Shown here: piece after piece, positions 1 to 10,269 of the stretch | How positions within the stretch are numbered: position 1 is the stretch's first letter | Layout of the letters: every line of letters begins with the position of its first letter | From: Symsagittifera roscoffensis | Lineage: Eukaryota; Xenacoelomorpha; Acoela; Convolutidae | NCBI RefSeq assembly: GCF_963678635.1 | Contig: NW_026971179.1 | Location: 64,001 to 128,000 of the forward strand | Length of the DNA: 64,000 bases | Reading direction: 5' to 3' | The notes under the pieces: model-generated | Databases searched by the model: none | Told to the model about the DNA's origin: nothing | What the model saw: the letters and a program-made list of their open reading frames with translations, nothing else | Made by a program: the position numbers and the translations under genes

Positions 1-71
1 CTGTAGCAGTCGCTGAAGCCCTCCGTGCCACTTAACATGCAAATCAGTTTCTGCAGTTTCGCATCCCTCTT
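1..71 (-). CDS. Partial exon of an unrecognised gene at the window edge
   Basis: Read on the minus strand, a pyrimidine-rich tract ending CAATGCCAG looks like a 3' splice site at 72-80. It is followed by an open frame that reads KRDAKLQKLICMLSGTEGF and continues off the left edge. Codon use is balanced (GAC, GGC, CTG, TGC) and unlike the AT-rich sequence around it, which is why I treat it as coding. No upstream exon is recognised between 80 and 2,400 and the family is unknown. It could also be a chance open stretch, since only 71 bases are visible. Confidence 0.35.
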
Positions 72-80
72 CTGGCATTG

Positions 81-821
81 AAAAGAAAAATAAAATCAGT
101 CCAAGAAAAGATTAATATTTAGACAGTAATTTTTTTTCACAATATCAATTTCGTTATAAAAATTGGTATGCGGACTATAATTAGGCTATGACATCGTAGC
201 TCTCGTTACAAAAGCAAAGCCCTCGATACAATATAAAATCGATTCATATGTGAGGCGGGGGAAAAGGAAAAAGATCCAATAATTTTAGTGGAATCCGCTA
301 ACTCTTAATCACTATCTATATCATTTTTTAGTAACCAGCATCAAATAATTTAGAACCTTCGCCACATCAAATTTGTGACACCCTTTAGGATGCGAAACCG
401 GTACCTCAATTTTGAAATGCGAGCCTTAAAATTTACTATGATATACATTTGTTTAAAAAAAGACGTCTTTGGGGCCACAATATTTGTGATGCACGTTTAC
501 TTCGTTGTTTTAAAATATCCTGCAGAGGCGCGGATTCGATCCCTTAACCTCTTGTTTGGAGCCATATTCTTTACCTCCAGGCCATCAGACCCGTTAGTAT
601 TCTAAGATAAACGTTAAGAATCATGATAAACTTATTTTTGCACTCGCAGCCAGTCATATATTGGGTTGATCGGTAATGAATGAAGGAAATCAAATCGAAA
701 ATGAAACCGAATCAGATCTGAAAATAAATTTAAATTGAATTGATAGGATCAACAGCGGTTTTTCAATACTAAAAAATCAAATTTAAAAAAATTATAATTA
801 CATTAAAATTATTGATGGCAT
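81..821. other. AT-rich non-coding stretch, no feature recognised
   Basis: No plausible coding frame or RNA gene is seen. A short plus-strand frame at 375-605 has the composition of random AT-rich DNA and is not called. One copy of TGGAATCCGC at about 289 matches the motif that forms an array at 15.8-16.1 kb. Confidence 0.4.
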
Positions 822-922
822 ATTCGTTACAAGGTACCATAAAGGGAAGAAAATAGCAGTATCCAAAACCGCCGTTTTGGATCTTGTTATTTTCTCCCCT
901 CTGCGGTACCTTTGTAGCGACC
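822..922. repeat. Near-perfect 100-base palindrome (hairpin)
   Basis: The two halves are reverse complements around a four-base loop (CGCC). The left half runs TTACAAGGTACC...ATCCAAAAC and the right half GTTTTGGAT...GGTACCTTTGTAGC. In the inner 37-base arms about 31 positions pair. The KpnI-like GGTACC lies at 833-838 and again at 905-910. A stem of this length fits either a miniature foldback transposon or a miRNA-like precursor, and the sequence alone does not separate the two. No target duplication is obvious. Confidence 0.7.
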
Positions 923-1074
923 CGAGTTGCCCACCATAAGGCGCAACCCGGGGAATATCACCCTATAAAGATATATCCCCCTAATTTGCCCCCACGACTT
1001 TTGTATCCTGTTAACTACACCCCCCCATTTTAAAATCCCAAATACTTATTATAGTTCGTTGCAGTTCTGCTAAA

Positions 1075-1360
1075 TCCCAAATACTGACAAAATCCCAATT
1101 ACTGACAAAAAATTCAGCAACTGCGGAACTTTTAGTCAGTAATTGGGATTTTGTCAATGTTTGGGATTTTGTCAGTATTTGGAATTTTGTCAGTAATTGG
1201 GATTTTATCAATATTTGAGATTTTGTCAGTAATTGGGATTTTGTCAGTATTTGGGATTTTGTCAGTAATTGATATTTTGTCAAAATTTCGGATTTTGTCA
1301 GCCTATGGGATTTTGTCAGTATTGGGATTTTGTCAGTATTTGGGATTTTGCAACTGCAAA
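1075..1360. repeat. Minisatellite, unit about 18 bases (TTTTGTCAGTATTTGGGA)
   Basis: About 15 head-to-tail units of the type TTTTGTCAGTAATTGGGA / TTTTGTCAGTATTTGGGA run across this stretch. An inverted start lies at 1075-1110 (TCCCAAATACTGACAAAA). The unit length is a multiple of three, so it leaves meaningless repetitive reading frames on both strands. Related words (CAGTATTTGGGATG) recur at 1,440-1,770 and in an intron of the JmjC gene near 12,940-13,080. Confidence 0.85.
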
Positions 1361-1499
1361 AAAATTGTCAGTGTATATTGAGATTTTCTCAGTGAGTTAA
1401 AATTTGAAATGTAAATTGGAACGAAATTGGAACAAACTGATCAGTATTTGAGATTGATTTGAATTTCAACAAGATTTATTGAGACTTTGCAAAATTAGA

Positions 1500-1790
1500 A
1501 CAATTTATTTCAGTTTTTAGGATGGGCAATAGACTGCGCGGCGCCATTACACATTGATTTCGGTCATAATATTAGATTTTCAGTATTTGGGAAAGACTGC
1601 ACGGCGCCATTAGAAATTCCTCTCCGTCAAGATTTGAGATTTTACAAACCTCGAACGAACGACTATTTCAGTTTTTGGGATGAGAAAAAGACTGAAGGGC
1701 GCCATTAACTCCTGTCAGTTTTGAGAATTTGCAAAACTGAACGGACTATTTCCGTATTTTGGGTGGATTAATAAACTAAACGGCTACACA
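1500..1790. repeat. Degenerate tandem repeat with GGCGCCATTA core
   Basis: Three units about 80-120 bases apart share CAGT(A/T)TTTGGGA, then a short spacer, GACTG, and GGCGCCATTA (near 1,540, 1,600 and 1,697). The unit looks like an expanded derivative of the neighbouring minisatellite. No coding content is seen. Confidence 0.5.
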
Positions 1791-2260
1791 TACAATTCGG
1801 AAACGATGATATAATTAGTGTTTTGCTTACTGGAAAAATATTTTAGAAGATGTAACACTTTTTTCAAGAAAGCAAAACGTTGGGCCATATAACAGGATAA
1901 ATGAGCAGCGTATATGAGGAGCGTATGATAATCACAAATTATGAAATCTAACACTTGAAAATCCAATTAATCAAACTCAAGAAACACTAATTAGTGACTT
2001 TTTATGTGACGGCTTAAGAAATATCGAAACAATTTTGACGCTATGAAGCTTCATAATGGTTTCAATAAGTTTGGCCAAGCCGGTTAGGCCAAGTTAAAAA
2101 TCACACCAGAATCCACAATGAGTTTTCCAATTAAACAAAATAATAATTTCACGGATATGGATAACTTAAGTAACACCCTCTGTTCATTCATCACTACACC
2201 TCTTTCAAATTCAGTTTGAAAAATTTCTTAATTCATTTGTTACTGCACCTGAAACAATTC
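1791..2260. other. Non-coding stretch, nothing recognised
   Basis: AT-rich sequence with no reading frame of coding character on either strand. A direct repeat GGCCAAG occurs at about 2,072-2,094. Confidence 0.35.
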
Positions 2261-2404
2261 CGACAAACAAAACCGACACGAATATCGACAAAAACCGATA
2301 CGACGCTCGACGTACCGACAAACAAACCGACATACAAATCGACCGTCAAATAACCGAGATACGAATCGGGATGCACAAACCGACGCGTACGAAACGACAT
2401 ACAA
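2258..2404. repeat. CGACA/CCGATACGA-rich simple repeat
   Basis: Variants of the words ACCGACA, ATCGACA and CCGATACGA follow one another from about 2,258 to 2,404, directly before an open frame. The same ACCGACA/ATCGACACCG words reappear behind that frame (2,820-2,925), so the frame is bracketed by one repeat family. Confidence 0.6.
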
Positions 2405-2848
2405 ATGAACGACTCGCCCGATACGAAAAACGACTCTTCGATGACCGAAAAAAGTATGGATCACAAATTGTGGAACCGCTATTCGATAGCATCAGTTTAT
2501 GATCGAAAATTTGTAGACGGCAAAATTCTTGACGAAATAGCAGGAAAAGAAAAAGAATTGGCAAACAAATATCAAACAGTGAAAGGACTGGTTTCAGAAA
2601 TGGTCGATGGAACTACATTGGAAGTTGACGATCTTGTACGAAAAATAGCAATACCACGGCAACGCACTCATTCGATTGCAGTAGCAGCAGGAATCATGCA
2701 GATGTTAATTCTACAGGGCTCCAAGGAAATACCGTGGAACGAAAAACGGAGGAACCTGGTCATGTTTCTCTTTTCAGAAACAATGCTACCCGAATACTCA
2801 CCTTTTAGTGTTATAAACTATCAGATCGACACCGCCCTTCAGACCTAA
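2405..2848 (+). CDS. Unrecognised 147-residue open frame
   Basis: An uninterrupted frame starts at ATG 2405 and ends with TAA at 2846-2848. The product is hydrophilic and mixed in charge, with acidic and serine residues at the N-terminus (MNDSPDTKNDSS), then a likely helical section (residues 45-95), and no membrane segment or signal peptide. Base composition is richer in G and C than the flanks, which supports real coding. The last residues run into the CAGATCGACACCG repeat, so the true 3' end may have been replaced. I recognise no family. It may be the N-terminal part of the same decayed multi-part gene as the relics at 3.5-5.2 kb, but nothing directly shows this. Confidence 0.4.
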   Translation: MNDSPDTKNDSSMTEKSMDHKLWNRYSIASVYDRKFVDGKILDEIAGKEKELANKYQTVKGLVSEMVDGTTLEVDDLVRKIAIPRQRTHSIAVAAGIMQMLILQGSKEIPWNEKRRNLVMFLFSETMLPEYSPFSVINYQIDTALQT

Positions 2849-2925
2849 ACCATCAGATCGACACCGAACAGATCGACACCGCCCTTAGAACAGTTAAGAA
2901 ACTCATCAAGAAAACCGACATCAAC
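2820..2925. repeat. Short direct repeats CAGATCGACACCG
   Basis: CAGATCGACACCGCCCTT(C/A)AGA occurs twice, with a shorter CAGATCGACACCGAA copy between, and the word ACCGACATC follows. These copies carry the stop codon of the preceding frame. Confidence 0.6.
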
Positions 2926-3149
2926 AGAATCAGCAATCTCACAACCATTAGCTCTTCCATCACCCTCAGAACCATCAAGAAGTTCGGCAACCGCATCCTT
3001 ATACAGTCACCATCATATCCAATTTTCGAAGCATGTGATTCCTCGCAAGACTACTCGGAAGAGAGCACTGGAGAAATTACAAGAATGGCGCACTTCAAAA
3101 GGTTCTGAAAAATTTTGGCGCCAAGTTCTGTTTTAAGTTCGATGTCATA

Positions 3150-3560
3150 GAAGCAGACTCCAAGGACTAATGGAAGTAGCTGAAAAAGTTCCCAGAGAAT
3201 AAAAGGCGGTAAAAGTTGTTGCAAAAAGTGTAGGTTTACTTTTTCGACCCGTTTTAGAATTACTCGCTTATTTAAGAAACGGGTATCTTCGGAAGATTTC
3301 AATTACGATTTGGCTAAGGCGACAAAAACCGGAAACGTTGACAATATTATCAACACTATTCGAACTCGGCTTGAAATTACAGGCTTCAAATCATTCCTTC
3401 CTTCTCCTAGACACGTTCGTCGAGCAACCACCGAAATAGTGGTTCACTTTACAAACTTCTGTTAGGCCGAGAAAACACCTTCTGGTTTTTGAAGTGACCT
3501 AGTTTCTTGCGTCAAAGCAGTTGCGTTTCTTTCACTGAAAACCACGGAGCTTCAAGGATT
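3150..3560 (+). pseudogene. Broken coding relic, family unknown
   Basis: Short plus-strand frames interrupted by stops can be followed here (for example a leucine-rich stretch around 3,225-3,430). They look like decayed coding sequence rather than random AT-rich DNA. No domain is recognised. The position, between an open frame at 2.4-2.85 kb and an exon-like segment at 3.56 kb, suggests one old gene. Confidence 0.25.
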
Positions 3561-3682
3561 ACGCGTGGATATTTGGGGGAACAGCTGTGAGATTGGTTGT
3601 GTGGAGGTTACCAGGCTCGCGTTCAGGCTCCTCGATGTCAACAATAAGGTACAGTCGACTAGCAGCGTTTTCTGTTTTGTAG
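3560..3682 (+). pseudogene. Exon-like segment with a consensus 5' splice site
   Basis: An open plus-strand stretch reads through LRVDIWGNSCEIGC and later LAFRLLDVNN, ending at TTTTGTAG followed by GTAAGT at 3,683, a near-consensus donor. Balanced codon use supports coding. I do not recognise the family, although its style resembles long uncharacterised proteins carried by animal repeats. No acceptor for the following exon was found with confidence; the next coding relic begins near 4,125. Confidence 0.35.
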
Positions 3683-4124
3683 GTAAGTCAATTTTGTTTT
3701 GGAAAAATATCTCTCAAGATTATTAGTCTCGGCTTCGCTTATATGTCATATATAGTCAGTATGGTTAATTTTAATTGCTCTTTAACTAAATTAGGCACTT
3801 TGGCTCGACGTAGTACTATCTTTCATAAAAATATATTTGTCAAATGGAGCAGAGCGCAAAATATTTCTGCGTACGGACAAAAGCCAGTGCGGAATTTAAG
3901 AGCAAATAGTTAACCCTTGTTAATGGAATCCACAGCCAAGGCTCAAAACATTGAGAATTCAAATTTATGAATGTACGTACCCCTTTGATTTATTTTATCA
4001 TTAAATTCAGCGTACCGTGGAAAAGACAGCAGATACGCTATGGAGCAGAACGTTGGTCGCACCACAGCAGGCGACCAAGAATTGGGTTGGTTGTACAGCC
4101 AAACAAATTCCCTAAGACAGTAAG

Positions 4125-5160
4125 GAGCAAAGCTGAACGATAGTGGCGATTCACCATTTTTGTTATTGGGCTTATTGGTGTCTCTAATGAGCAGCCATCT
4201 GATACAGTCTCATGGCTCCCTCTGTATGTGTCAAATGACACTACCGACTTCCGCCCACTAACTTGCGAGCCAGAGACTGGTAAAAGAACTGAACTCAATG
4301 TGCCATTTGAAAAAAGTCCGTCAAGACGTCACTGGTCAGCATCGAAGACAAGCGATGCGTTTGTCCAGATGCCACCCACATGATTACTCGATGTGTGGAA
4401 ACAAATCTTCGTAAAATGGCACAAAAAATAACCGAAGATATGCATCCTCACAAAAAGTTTGCCATTCAGTGCTTTGGGGAAAATGTGACCAGACGGAGGG
4501 CCAGAAAGCCATTTTTTCATTTCACCACTATCTCGATAGGAGGAACAGACAAAGCTGGCAAAGTGGGTGCAGTCTCTCTTTCTGGAATCTGTGCGCTGAC
4601 TGTCATCGCTGAATAGAAAGAAATGAAAGAGGCTAACATAGAAATCGAATATCTCTTTGAAGGAGTATGGTAAAATGAAGTTGTTGTTCGGCCCAAAGAA
4701 ATTACAGATACGTACGTTAAGTCTGTAAAATTGCTACATTCCATCTACCCGAGTCTCGTCTGAAAAGTTCCTAGAAAAACCCTCGGGTGCATCACCACTA
4801 AAGATGCCAGTGAACTTTTGAGAAAGAGCTTGAAAGAATGCCTGCAGTTATTAAGAGCAAGAGGTCATTTTAACGCTATAGAGTACAAAAAAGGGACTGC
4901 AATTTACTGTCAAGTTTCAGTGCTCATCGTTGGAGAACAAGGATTGACTCCCTACAAACTAAATTTACTCCTAATGCCACAGCTTGTGGTGAGCAATTTT
5001 ATACCAAGTCCCTGGGAAAAATTGTGCGAAGCTATCGAAAAATCTATCCACCATGCGAACAAGGATTTTCAAGTAGGACAATGCTTGGCGGCGTAAGATT
5101 TCATAACCAAGACCCATTTTTACTCGAATGGTTTTTTCATTCTGCAAGTTCATCAAATCT
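4125..5160 (+). pseudogene. Decayed gene of unrecognised family
   Basis: Most of this stretch keeps one plus-strand frame over about 280 codons from 4,329, interrupted by stops at 4,614-4,616, about 4,668, about 4,760 and 5,094-5,096. An upstream piece (4,125-4,380) is in another frame. Recognisable patches are KRCVCPDATHMITRCVE near 4,340-4,400, a segment ending AGKVGAVSLSGICALTVIAE just before the first stop, and ECLQLLRARGHFNAIEYKKG near 4,840-4,890. The long frame, low density of breaks and consistent codon use show a real protein that has decayed. The Cys/His-containing patch could bind a metal. I cannot name the family. The exon-like segment at 3.56 kb is probably its upstream part. Confidence 0.5.
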
Positions 5161-5427
5161 GGCAAGTGCACATGTAGTTTTCTAAGCAATGCGGGGGACG
5201 TCTTGGGAAGAACCAATCCTACCCCGTCGTATTTACAAATTTGTCAAAAAAATCTAGAATTTCCGAAAGTTGCCGTCGGTGAAAAGCGTCCATTTAGTTT
5301 GCTGCTTTCTGGTTTGCGATTTTATGTGTTGGATGCTTCCGGATGTACAGCGGTAGCAGTAGCGGGAAAGAAAGCAAAACCGAATCTAGCACCACAAGCT
5401 ATGGTGGAAAATGGATCCATGATTTAG
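5128..5427 (+). pseudogene. Possible continuation of the decayed gene
   Basis: A 99-codon plus-strand frame that partly overlaps the end of the preceding relic in a different frame. It contains a hydrophobic stretch LLLSGLRFYVLDASG. It may be the same gene after a frameshift or chance. No family is recognised. Confidence 0.25.
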
Positions 5428-5799
5428 AAGGTACTGTCCTAAACAAAGACAATGCTCAAACCAATCTTCGGGAACATTCCAAGACACCTAACTGCTTTCT
5501 TCTGCTGAAAGATGACAAAAATTAAAAATTTGGTTGAAGAAACGATGACTGTAGAGGAACAGTTGCAAAACCGAGTAGCTAAAAACAAGTCAACAACTGA
5601 CTTGGAATCTAGTGATACTGGGCAAAAACCAAAAGAAAGAGCTGACAAATAGTAAATTTGCGGGTAGTGATTTCAAGTTTTTGAAGCTAGAATCCTTAGT
5701 TGACTCTCCTCACTCTGATTCAGTTATTGATCCGCCATCTTACCAGCTACATCCGGGGTGTAATTCTTCAGCTATTTACGTCAATGACAAGCGACCACT

Positions 5800-5880
5800 T
5801 TTGATGAAATTAAGGCGATGAAATTAGCGATGAAATTAAGCGATGAAATTGCATCAAACTAGCGATGAAATTAAGGTTTT
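5800..5880. repeat. Short tandem repeat AGCGATGAAATTA
   Basis: Four to five copies of (A)GCGATGAAATT(A/G) lie head to tail. Low-complexity DNA with no coding meaning. Confidence 0.7.
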
Positions 5881-6426
5881 TGCAATCATGGCTCTAAGGA
5901 AACATAGAGCTGAAAAATCACCGCAGATTCTAAATACTGATCCCCAACTACCCCCTTCGTGTAGCTGAACAAACTCTAGTGGTATGCCCTACATATCCCG
6001 TCGGGGGCCTTTCTTGGGGTCCTTTTGTGGGGTCTAGGACAACAAGTCGACGTGAATTGAAGCCGAAGGGACTTCAGGCCGAAATTGAAACCTTACAAGC
6101 ACCTCAAATTGCTATTTTTTCATTGGCATCCCTTAATAATTTCAGCGGGTTTTTGAATTATCCGGCTTGAAGTCCCTAACTTTACGTTTCTGCTTGAAGT
6201 CCCATCGGCTTGATGTCCGGCACCCCTTTCGTGAACCTTTGTATCATAATTGTACCAATTTCGGGCGACAATGAGTCTGGGTGGCTCCCAGATGATACCC
6301 TCAATGCCGGTTAATTCTCACCTCTGGAAACGGTGAGGGGGACCCGAGTAGCTGTTTTATATAATCTCACGTAAAATACATTTGTATTAGAGCGTGGCCG
6401 TTTGTTTTTATTGATTCCACAAACTG
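5881..6426. other. Non-coding stretch left of the MULE palindrome
   Basis: No supported coding sequence. On the minus strand an AATAAA hexamer lies at 6,407-6,412, only 15 bases outside the left edge of the palindrome. It is placed as expected for the poly(A) signal of the minus-strand JmjC gene if the palindrome inserted into that gene's 3' region. This is an inference from position only. Confidence 0.35.
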
Positions 6427-6650
6427 CCAGTGGGGGCATTGCCTGCCCAAATATCAGTCAAAAGGGCCTGAAGACTTTCTAATACCACATTCAAATATAT
6501 AATCTGGACAGTTCTTTGCTCAATTGGCATAATTCCCAAATGGCAAAAAAACAAGATAATTCCCAAATGGCATAAACATTTTCAATAAAGGTGTGGAAAC
6601 TTTGAGGAGTGAAAAAGTAAGATAAGTCCAGACAGTTTTCACGCCTTATT

Positions 6651-7440
6651 TTGTTCACTTGTCAAGAAATTACTAATCACTCATCAACATTTAATTCAAG
6701 CAGAACTAAATTCTTAAAAATGAGCCAATTTGAAGTTTTCAAAAAGGGACGAGGTTGCAATTTGTATTATGACGGATATTTATATAAAAAAAAATCGAAG
6801 CTACAACCAAAAGTTTTTTTTGGCTTTGTACTGAAACTGAATGCAGCTCCAGGCTCACTTCAAATTTTGAAATGGATACCTTGTTAACTAATCCAACTTC
6901 TCAGGCCCATATGCCCTACTCTAACTGCTATAAAGATCTCACTTCAAAAACTAAAATTTTTTCGGAAATTTCCCAAAACCCGCTCGAGTCAGTTGCCCAA
7001 AGTTACGAAAAAATTGTAGCCGCAACCAGTGATACAAGTCTCGTCTCATTCAAAAATGTAAAATCGACATTATATCGCCAACGATACACAATGATGGCTG
7101 CAAATCCTAGAAGTAGAGAAATCATTAAGAATTCGAGATGAATGGGCAGAAACACGGTATGGAAAAAAGTTTTTTTTTTTAAAATCGACAGAGAGTGGAA
7201 TATTGTGATTTTCTCAAGCGAATGGCAATTGAAAGCGCTTTTGAAATGTAGAATTATTCTTTCTGATGGACCTTTCAAATCGTCACCGATTTTTTAAACT
7301 AAGTTTACGTGATTTTTGGAGTATTTGGAGAAACAAAAATTCCTTTGGCTTGGTGTTTGCTTCAAAATGAAACGACAGGAATATATCGACGAATGCTACA
7401 AATTTTATCAAGAAAGCTTCAGTGAATGACCTGCAGCTAA
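6651..7440 (+). pseudogene. MULE transposase, N-terminal half (left arm)
   Basis: Domain order fits animal FLYWCH-type MULE transposases. A FLYWCH-like segment, FKKGRGCNLYYDGYLYKK (about 6,735-6,790), is followed by a helical linker with the typical SLVSFKNVKSTLYRQRY (about 7,040-7,090). The start of the DDE catalytic core follows, including a DGPFKSSP patch near 7,265-7,290 in place of the usual DGTF. The zinc-binding Cys/His of FLYWCH are not all preserved. Frames change near 6,875 and again near 7,140, where a run of T bases lies, so the gene is dead. The transposase would cut and paste its own element in the nucleus. The right arm carries the same gene in reverse. Confidence 0.75.
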
Positions 7441-7525
7441 AAATCAAAGAAATGATCTGCTACTTTGAGCTTGCATTCAAGGTGAGATACAACATTTCTG
7501 TAATTTCTAACCTAGACATCTTAAT

Positions 7526-7727
7526 CAGTTTTTGAGACCACCATGGGACTTCCGTCAGAGACTTTTCTGGGGGATGTCGGTCAAGATTGTGCCGAGATGA
7601 AGAGTGCCTGTCATTAGACTTTACTAGGTAATGTCTATGGAGAGGCACTCTTCACCTCGGCACCAATTTGAACGACATCCCCCAGAAACGTCTCTGACAT
7701 GATCCCTATGATGGCCTCAAAAACCAT
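7526..7727. mobile_element. 200-base foldback (MITE-like) insertion in the left arm
   Basis: A long inverted repeat. The left half runs from CAGTTTTTGAGACCACCATG and contains GTGCCGAGATGAAGAGTGCC. The right half is its complement, ending GGCCTCAAAAACC, with about 85-90% pairing and a centre near AGACTTTACTAGGTAATGTCT. It interrupts the transposase reading frame between the first catalytic segment and the C-terminal segment. The same element sits at the equivalent place in the right arm. Confidence 0.75.
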
Positions 7728-7811
7728 CGACGACCACTAGGAGCAGATTTTCGGAATTCTTGTGTTTCAGGCAGCAGTAGAAACAGATTTTCCATTTGTA
7801 AGATTTCGAGA

Positions 7812-8396
7812 ATGTTTTTTTTTCAATACTCCAAAGCAATTTTGTCAAAAATTAAACATTTGGGATTATTTACATCTTACAAAAATGATAGAAGACTAAA
7901 CCAATTTATTCGAAAGTTTATTGCCATAGGTTTTCTACTGGTGTTTTATGTCCGCCAAAAATTTCACCAGGTTTTTCAAGAAGCGTCGACAAGATTACTG
8001 GTTTCCCGATTTACAAATCTTAGTGTCTTTTTAAACTGTTTTGAGGCAACTTGGTTGCATAAATTTCCACCAAATATCTACAACGTTTATGCCAGGCAGA
8101 GCACTCTGAGAACAATAAATGCATGTGAAGGCTACAACAATCGGTTGAATGCACGAGAAGATCGCCGAATTGGCCCAAATTTTTGGTGTTTGTTAAAAGT
8201 TTACAAAATGAGCAAAACTTGGCAAGAAGATCTTACGGGCGATTCCAATTGGGCTACCAAGCTAATTTTCCTCAAAGAAAAAAAATGGAGAAACTCAAAC
8301 GCAATGATTTGCAACTTGAAACAAAGATTCAAAATCCAATCGCTTGACATTGACGAGTATTGGGATAGTATTTCAGAAGTCTGCCAAAACTTGTAA
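7812..8396 (+). pseudogene. MULE transposase, C-terminal half (left arm)
   Basis: A 194-codon open frame. It carries the C-terminal MULE signature: HKFPPNIYNVYARQ, then RTINACEGYNNRLNAR (about 8,098-8,150), which corresponds to the conserved tract around the third catalytic acidic residue in the family. Comparison with the right arm shows a one-base deletion at about 8,182 in a run of T bases, so the tail beyond NFW is in a shifted frame here. It is separated from the N-terminal half by the foldback insertion. Confidence 0.75.
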
Positions 8397-8499
8397 AAAT
8401 TAAAGTTCAATTGATTTCTTTCTTTCTGTTGAATATTCCGGTTATATTGTTTACAAGTTAAATTAAGTCCTACTGTCACTTTTCAAAAGTTAGACTGTA

Positions 8500-8646
8500 A
8501 ATGCCATTTGGAAAATTTACAAACTTCATGCCATTTGCGAATTTTTTTGAAATTTATGCCGTTTGAGAATTTTTTTGAAATTTATGCCATTTGGGAAATT
8601 TGAAATTTTTTATGCCATTTGGTAATTATCCCATTTGAGACGTAAT
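8500..8646. repeat. MULE subterminal repeats, left arm inner end
   Basis: Five to six copies of ATGCCATTTGGGAA(A/T)TTT separated by TTTGAAATTT run to the inner end of the arm. The last unit pairs with the outer end of the same MULE near 6,516-6,545, giving that element short terminal inverted repeats. Arrays of this kind often serve as transposase binding sites. That role is inferred. Confidence 0.7.
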
Positions 8647-10191
8647 CCTGCAGAGCATGTGTTGTCGCCTGGATGCTGGGAGAGAATAAGAGCCAATCGA
8701 AGATCTGACCTCAAACGAAAGCTGCTCTCTCCCACTAGGAAATGTTTTAACTTTGTGCGGGACACTTATGAGGGGTGCCAAATACCATTCAGAGCGAAGC
8801 AGAGGAGGGTAAATTTGATCTGCGAGGATGAAATCGGCGATGATCAGAGTGAGTGAAGATGTTTGTTTTGAAATTAATTATAAAATAAGATATGTTTTTT
8901 GACTTATTCATATTCAGACTGTTTTAGCACTAAGCCAAATAATTCAGTCCACTTCTGCGCAACTAGACTGTATCACGACAACGACGAAGAGGCAGACGGC
9001 GAGACGGACTACCGTAAGAAATGCGTTGGGAACCAGCAGAAAGACGACCAAGACCAAGACGACGAGCACGAAGACCTGGAACAAAAATGAGCCGTGCAGA
9101 AATGGGCATGATGTGATGACTACCTGATGCAAGCAGGAACCAAACGAGCCAGATGCGATGAGCGGGTACAAGCAGGAAAAGTTGGCGATAATTTGGTGCA
9201 AAATGGAGCCGGAGGACGAGGAACCCATTTTGACCATTCTGATTGTATGTAACAAAACACCGTTTTTCTTTTAAATAATAGCTTGCAATTAAATCAACAT
9301 CACTGTTTTAGCCCTCTATTTCACTGAATGGCGGTGAAATCTCCAAGTGCACTGCTCCATGTACTGTTGGCACTACAGTTACTGCTCCAGAAGTGACAAG
9401 TACTATCAATGAACAAGGGCACTGCTCCAACGGCACTGCTCCAGGTACTGTTGTACTACAGTAACCGCTCCAGAAGTGACAAGTACTATAGATGAACATA
9501 ACTCGGAAGTCACCCATCGGTGCGCCAAGTTGTCCATCGGTGCGCCAGCTGCGCCAATTAGGATGGTACCACTTTCCGAGGTACCGAATGGACCGTGTCT
9601 GAGGCCAGATCCACTTCCTCTCGTACCACAGTTCGTTTTGCCTTTTCCTCTACAAGGCTCCATTTCGCCACTTCATAGTCTGGTTGAAGCAGATCTGAGA
9701 ACAGATGAACGATCTCCTCTGGTGCAGATACAGAAACCAAAAGCTCTTCGGGAAAAACCGCAGAGTTTGCCGTAGTTTCAGGCAGCTCTTGTAGCACGAA
9801 TGCCAGTCAGATTGACATGTTACCTCCAAATGAGCATTGCAAACTGAGAGACAGACTTTCGCAAGTAAGCATCTGGAGCTAAAACTAGCTCAAAGTCGTT
9901 ATAATTAAATTTCGAGCATCTTTTTTGGGATTTTGTTAGATCATGCCTGCCTCAAGTCTAATACAGTGCGTCCGTGCGGTTGAACTTGTCAACTGGATCC
10001 AGTCAGACTGGTTTATTGGAAAACAACGAGCTTTGTTAGTTCCATCGGCTAAATCAATCGAAGAGTTCAAAAGCCAACTAGCGGATAGTTGCCAGTTTGA
10101 CAGCCGAATGTATGGGGACAATTTCCTTGACGAAATTTTGAAGGAAAACCCCGAGGAGCTCAGAGCTATACAAAACGCAATCAGTTTGTAA
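8635..10191 (+). pseudogene. Spliced cargo gene (four exon-like segments) inside the palindrome
   Basis: Four open segments are bounded by good splice sites: 8,641-8,848 (donor GTGAGT), 8,918-9,244 (acceptor TATTCAG, donor GTATGT), 9,312-9,864 (acceptor TTTTAG, donor GTAAGC) and 9,940-10,191 (acceptor TTTGTTAG, stop TAA at 10,189). The three introns are 69, 67 and 75 bases. The last two segments join in phase and end in a compact patch with LVNWIQSDWFIGKQRALLVP. Inside segment 2 the frame that continues best meets two TGA codons, and segment 3 changes frame near 9,700-9,760, so the gene is damaged or has further small introns. Product unrecognised: basic and acidic low-complexity first, globular last. 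Its place between MULE arms suggests capture by the element. Confidence 0.5.
9350..9500. repeat. Internal repeat CACTGCTCCA...GAAGTGACAAGTACTAT
   Basis: The 60-90-base module CACTGCTCCA(T/G)GTACTGTTG...CAGAAGTGACAAGTACTAT occurs twice (about 9,351-9,408 and 9,439-9,491), with a short extra CTGCTCCAACGGCACTGC between. It lies within the third exon-like segment of the cargo gene and may be the cause of its frame change. Confidence 0.7.
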
Positions 10192-10269
10192 AGTAATTAG
10201 AATCCTACTAAGACTCCAGTTTTCGATTAAATTAGTTTAACATGCAATAAACAAGGTCAAAAGCAATAG

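Noticed and set aside
1011-1381. Open frames on both strands rich in LTKSQ or ILSV repeats
   Set aside because: They are readings of the 18-base minisatellite, whose period is a multiple of three.
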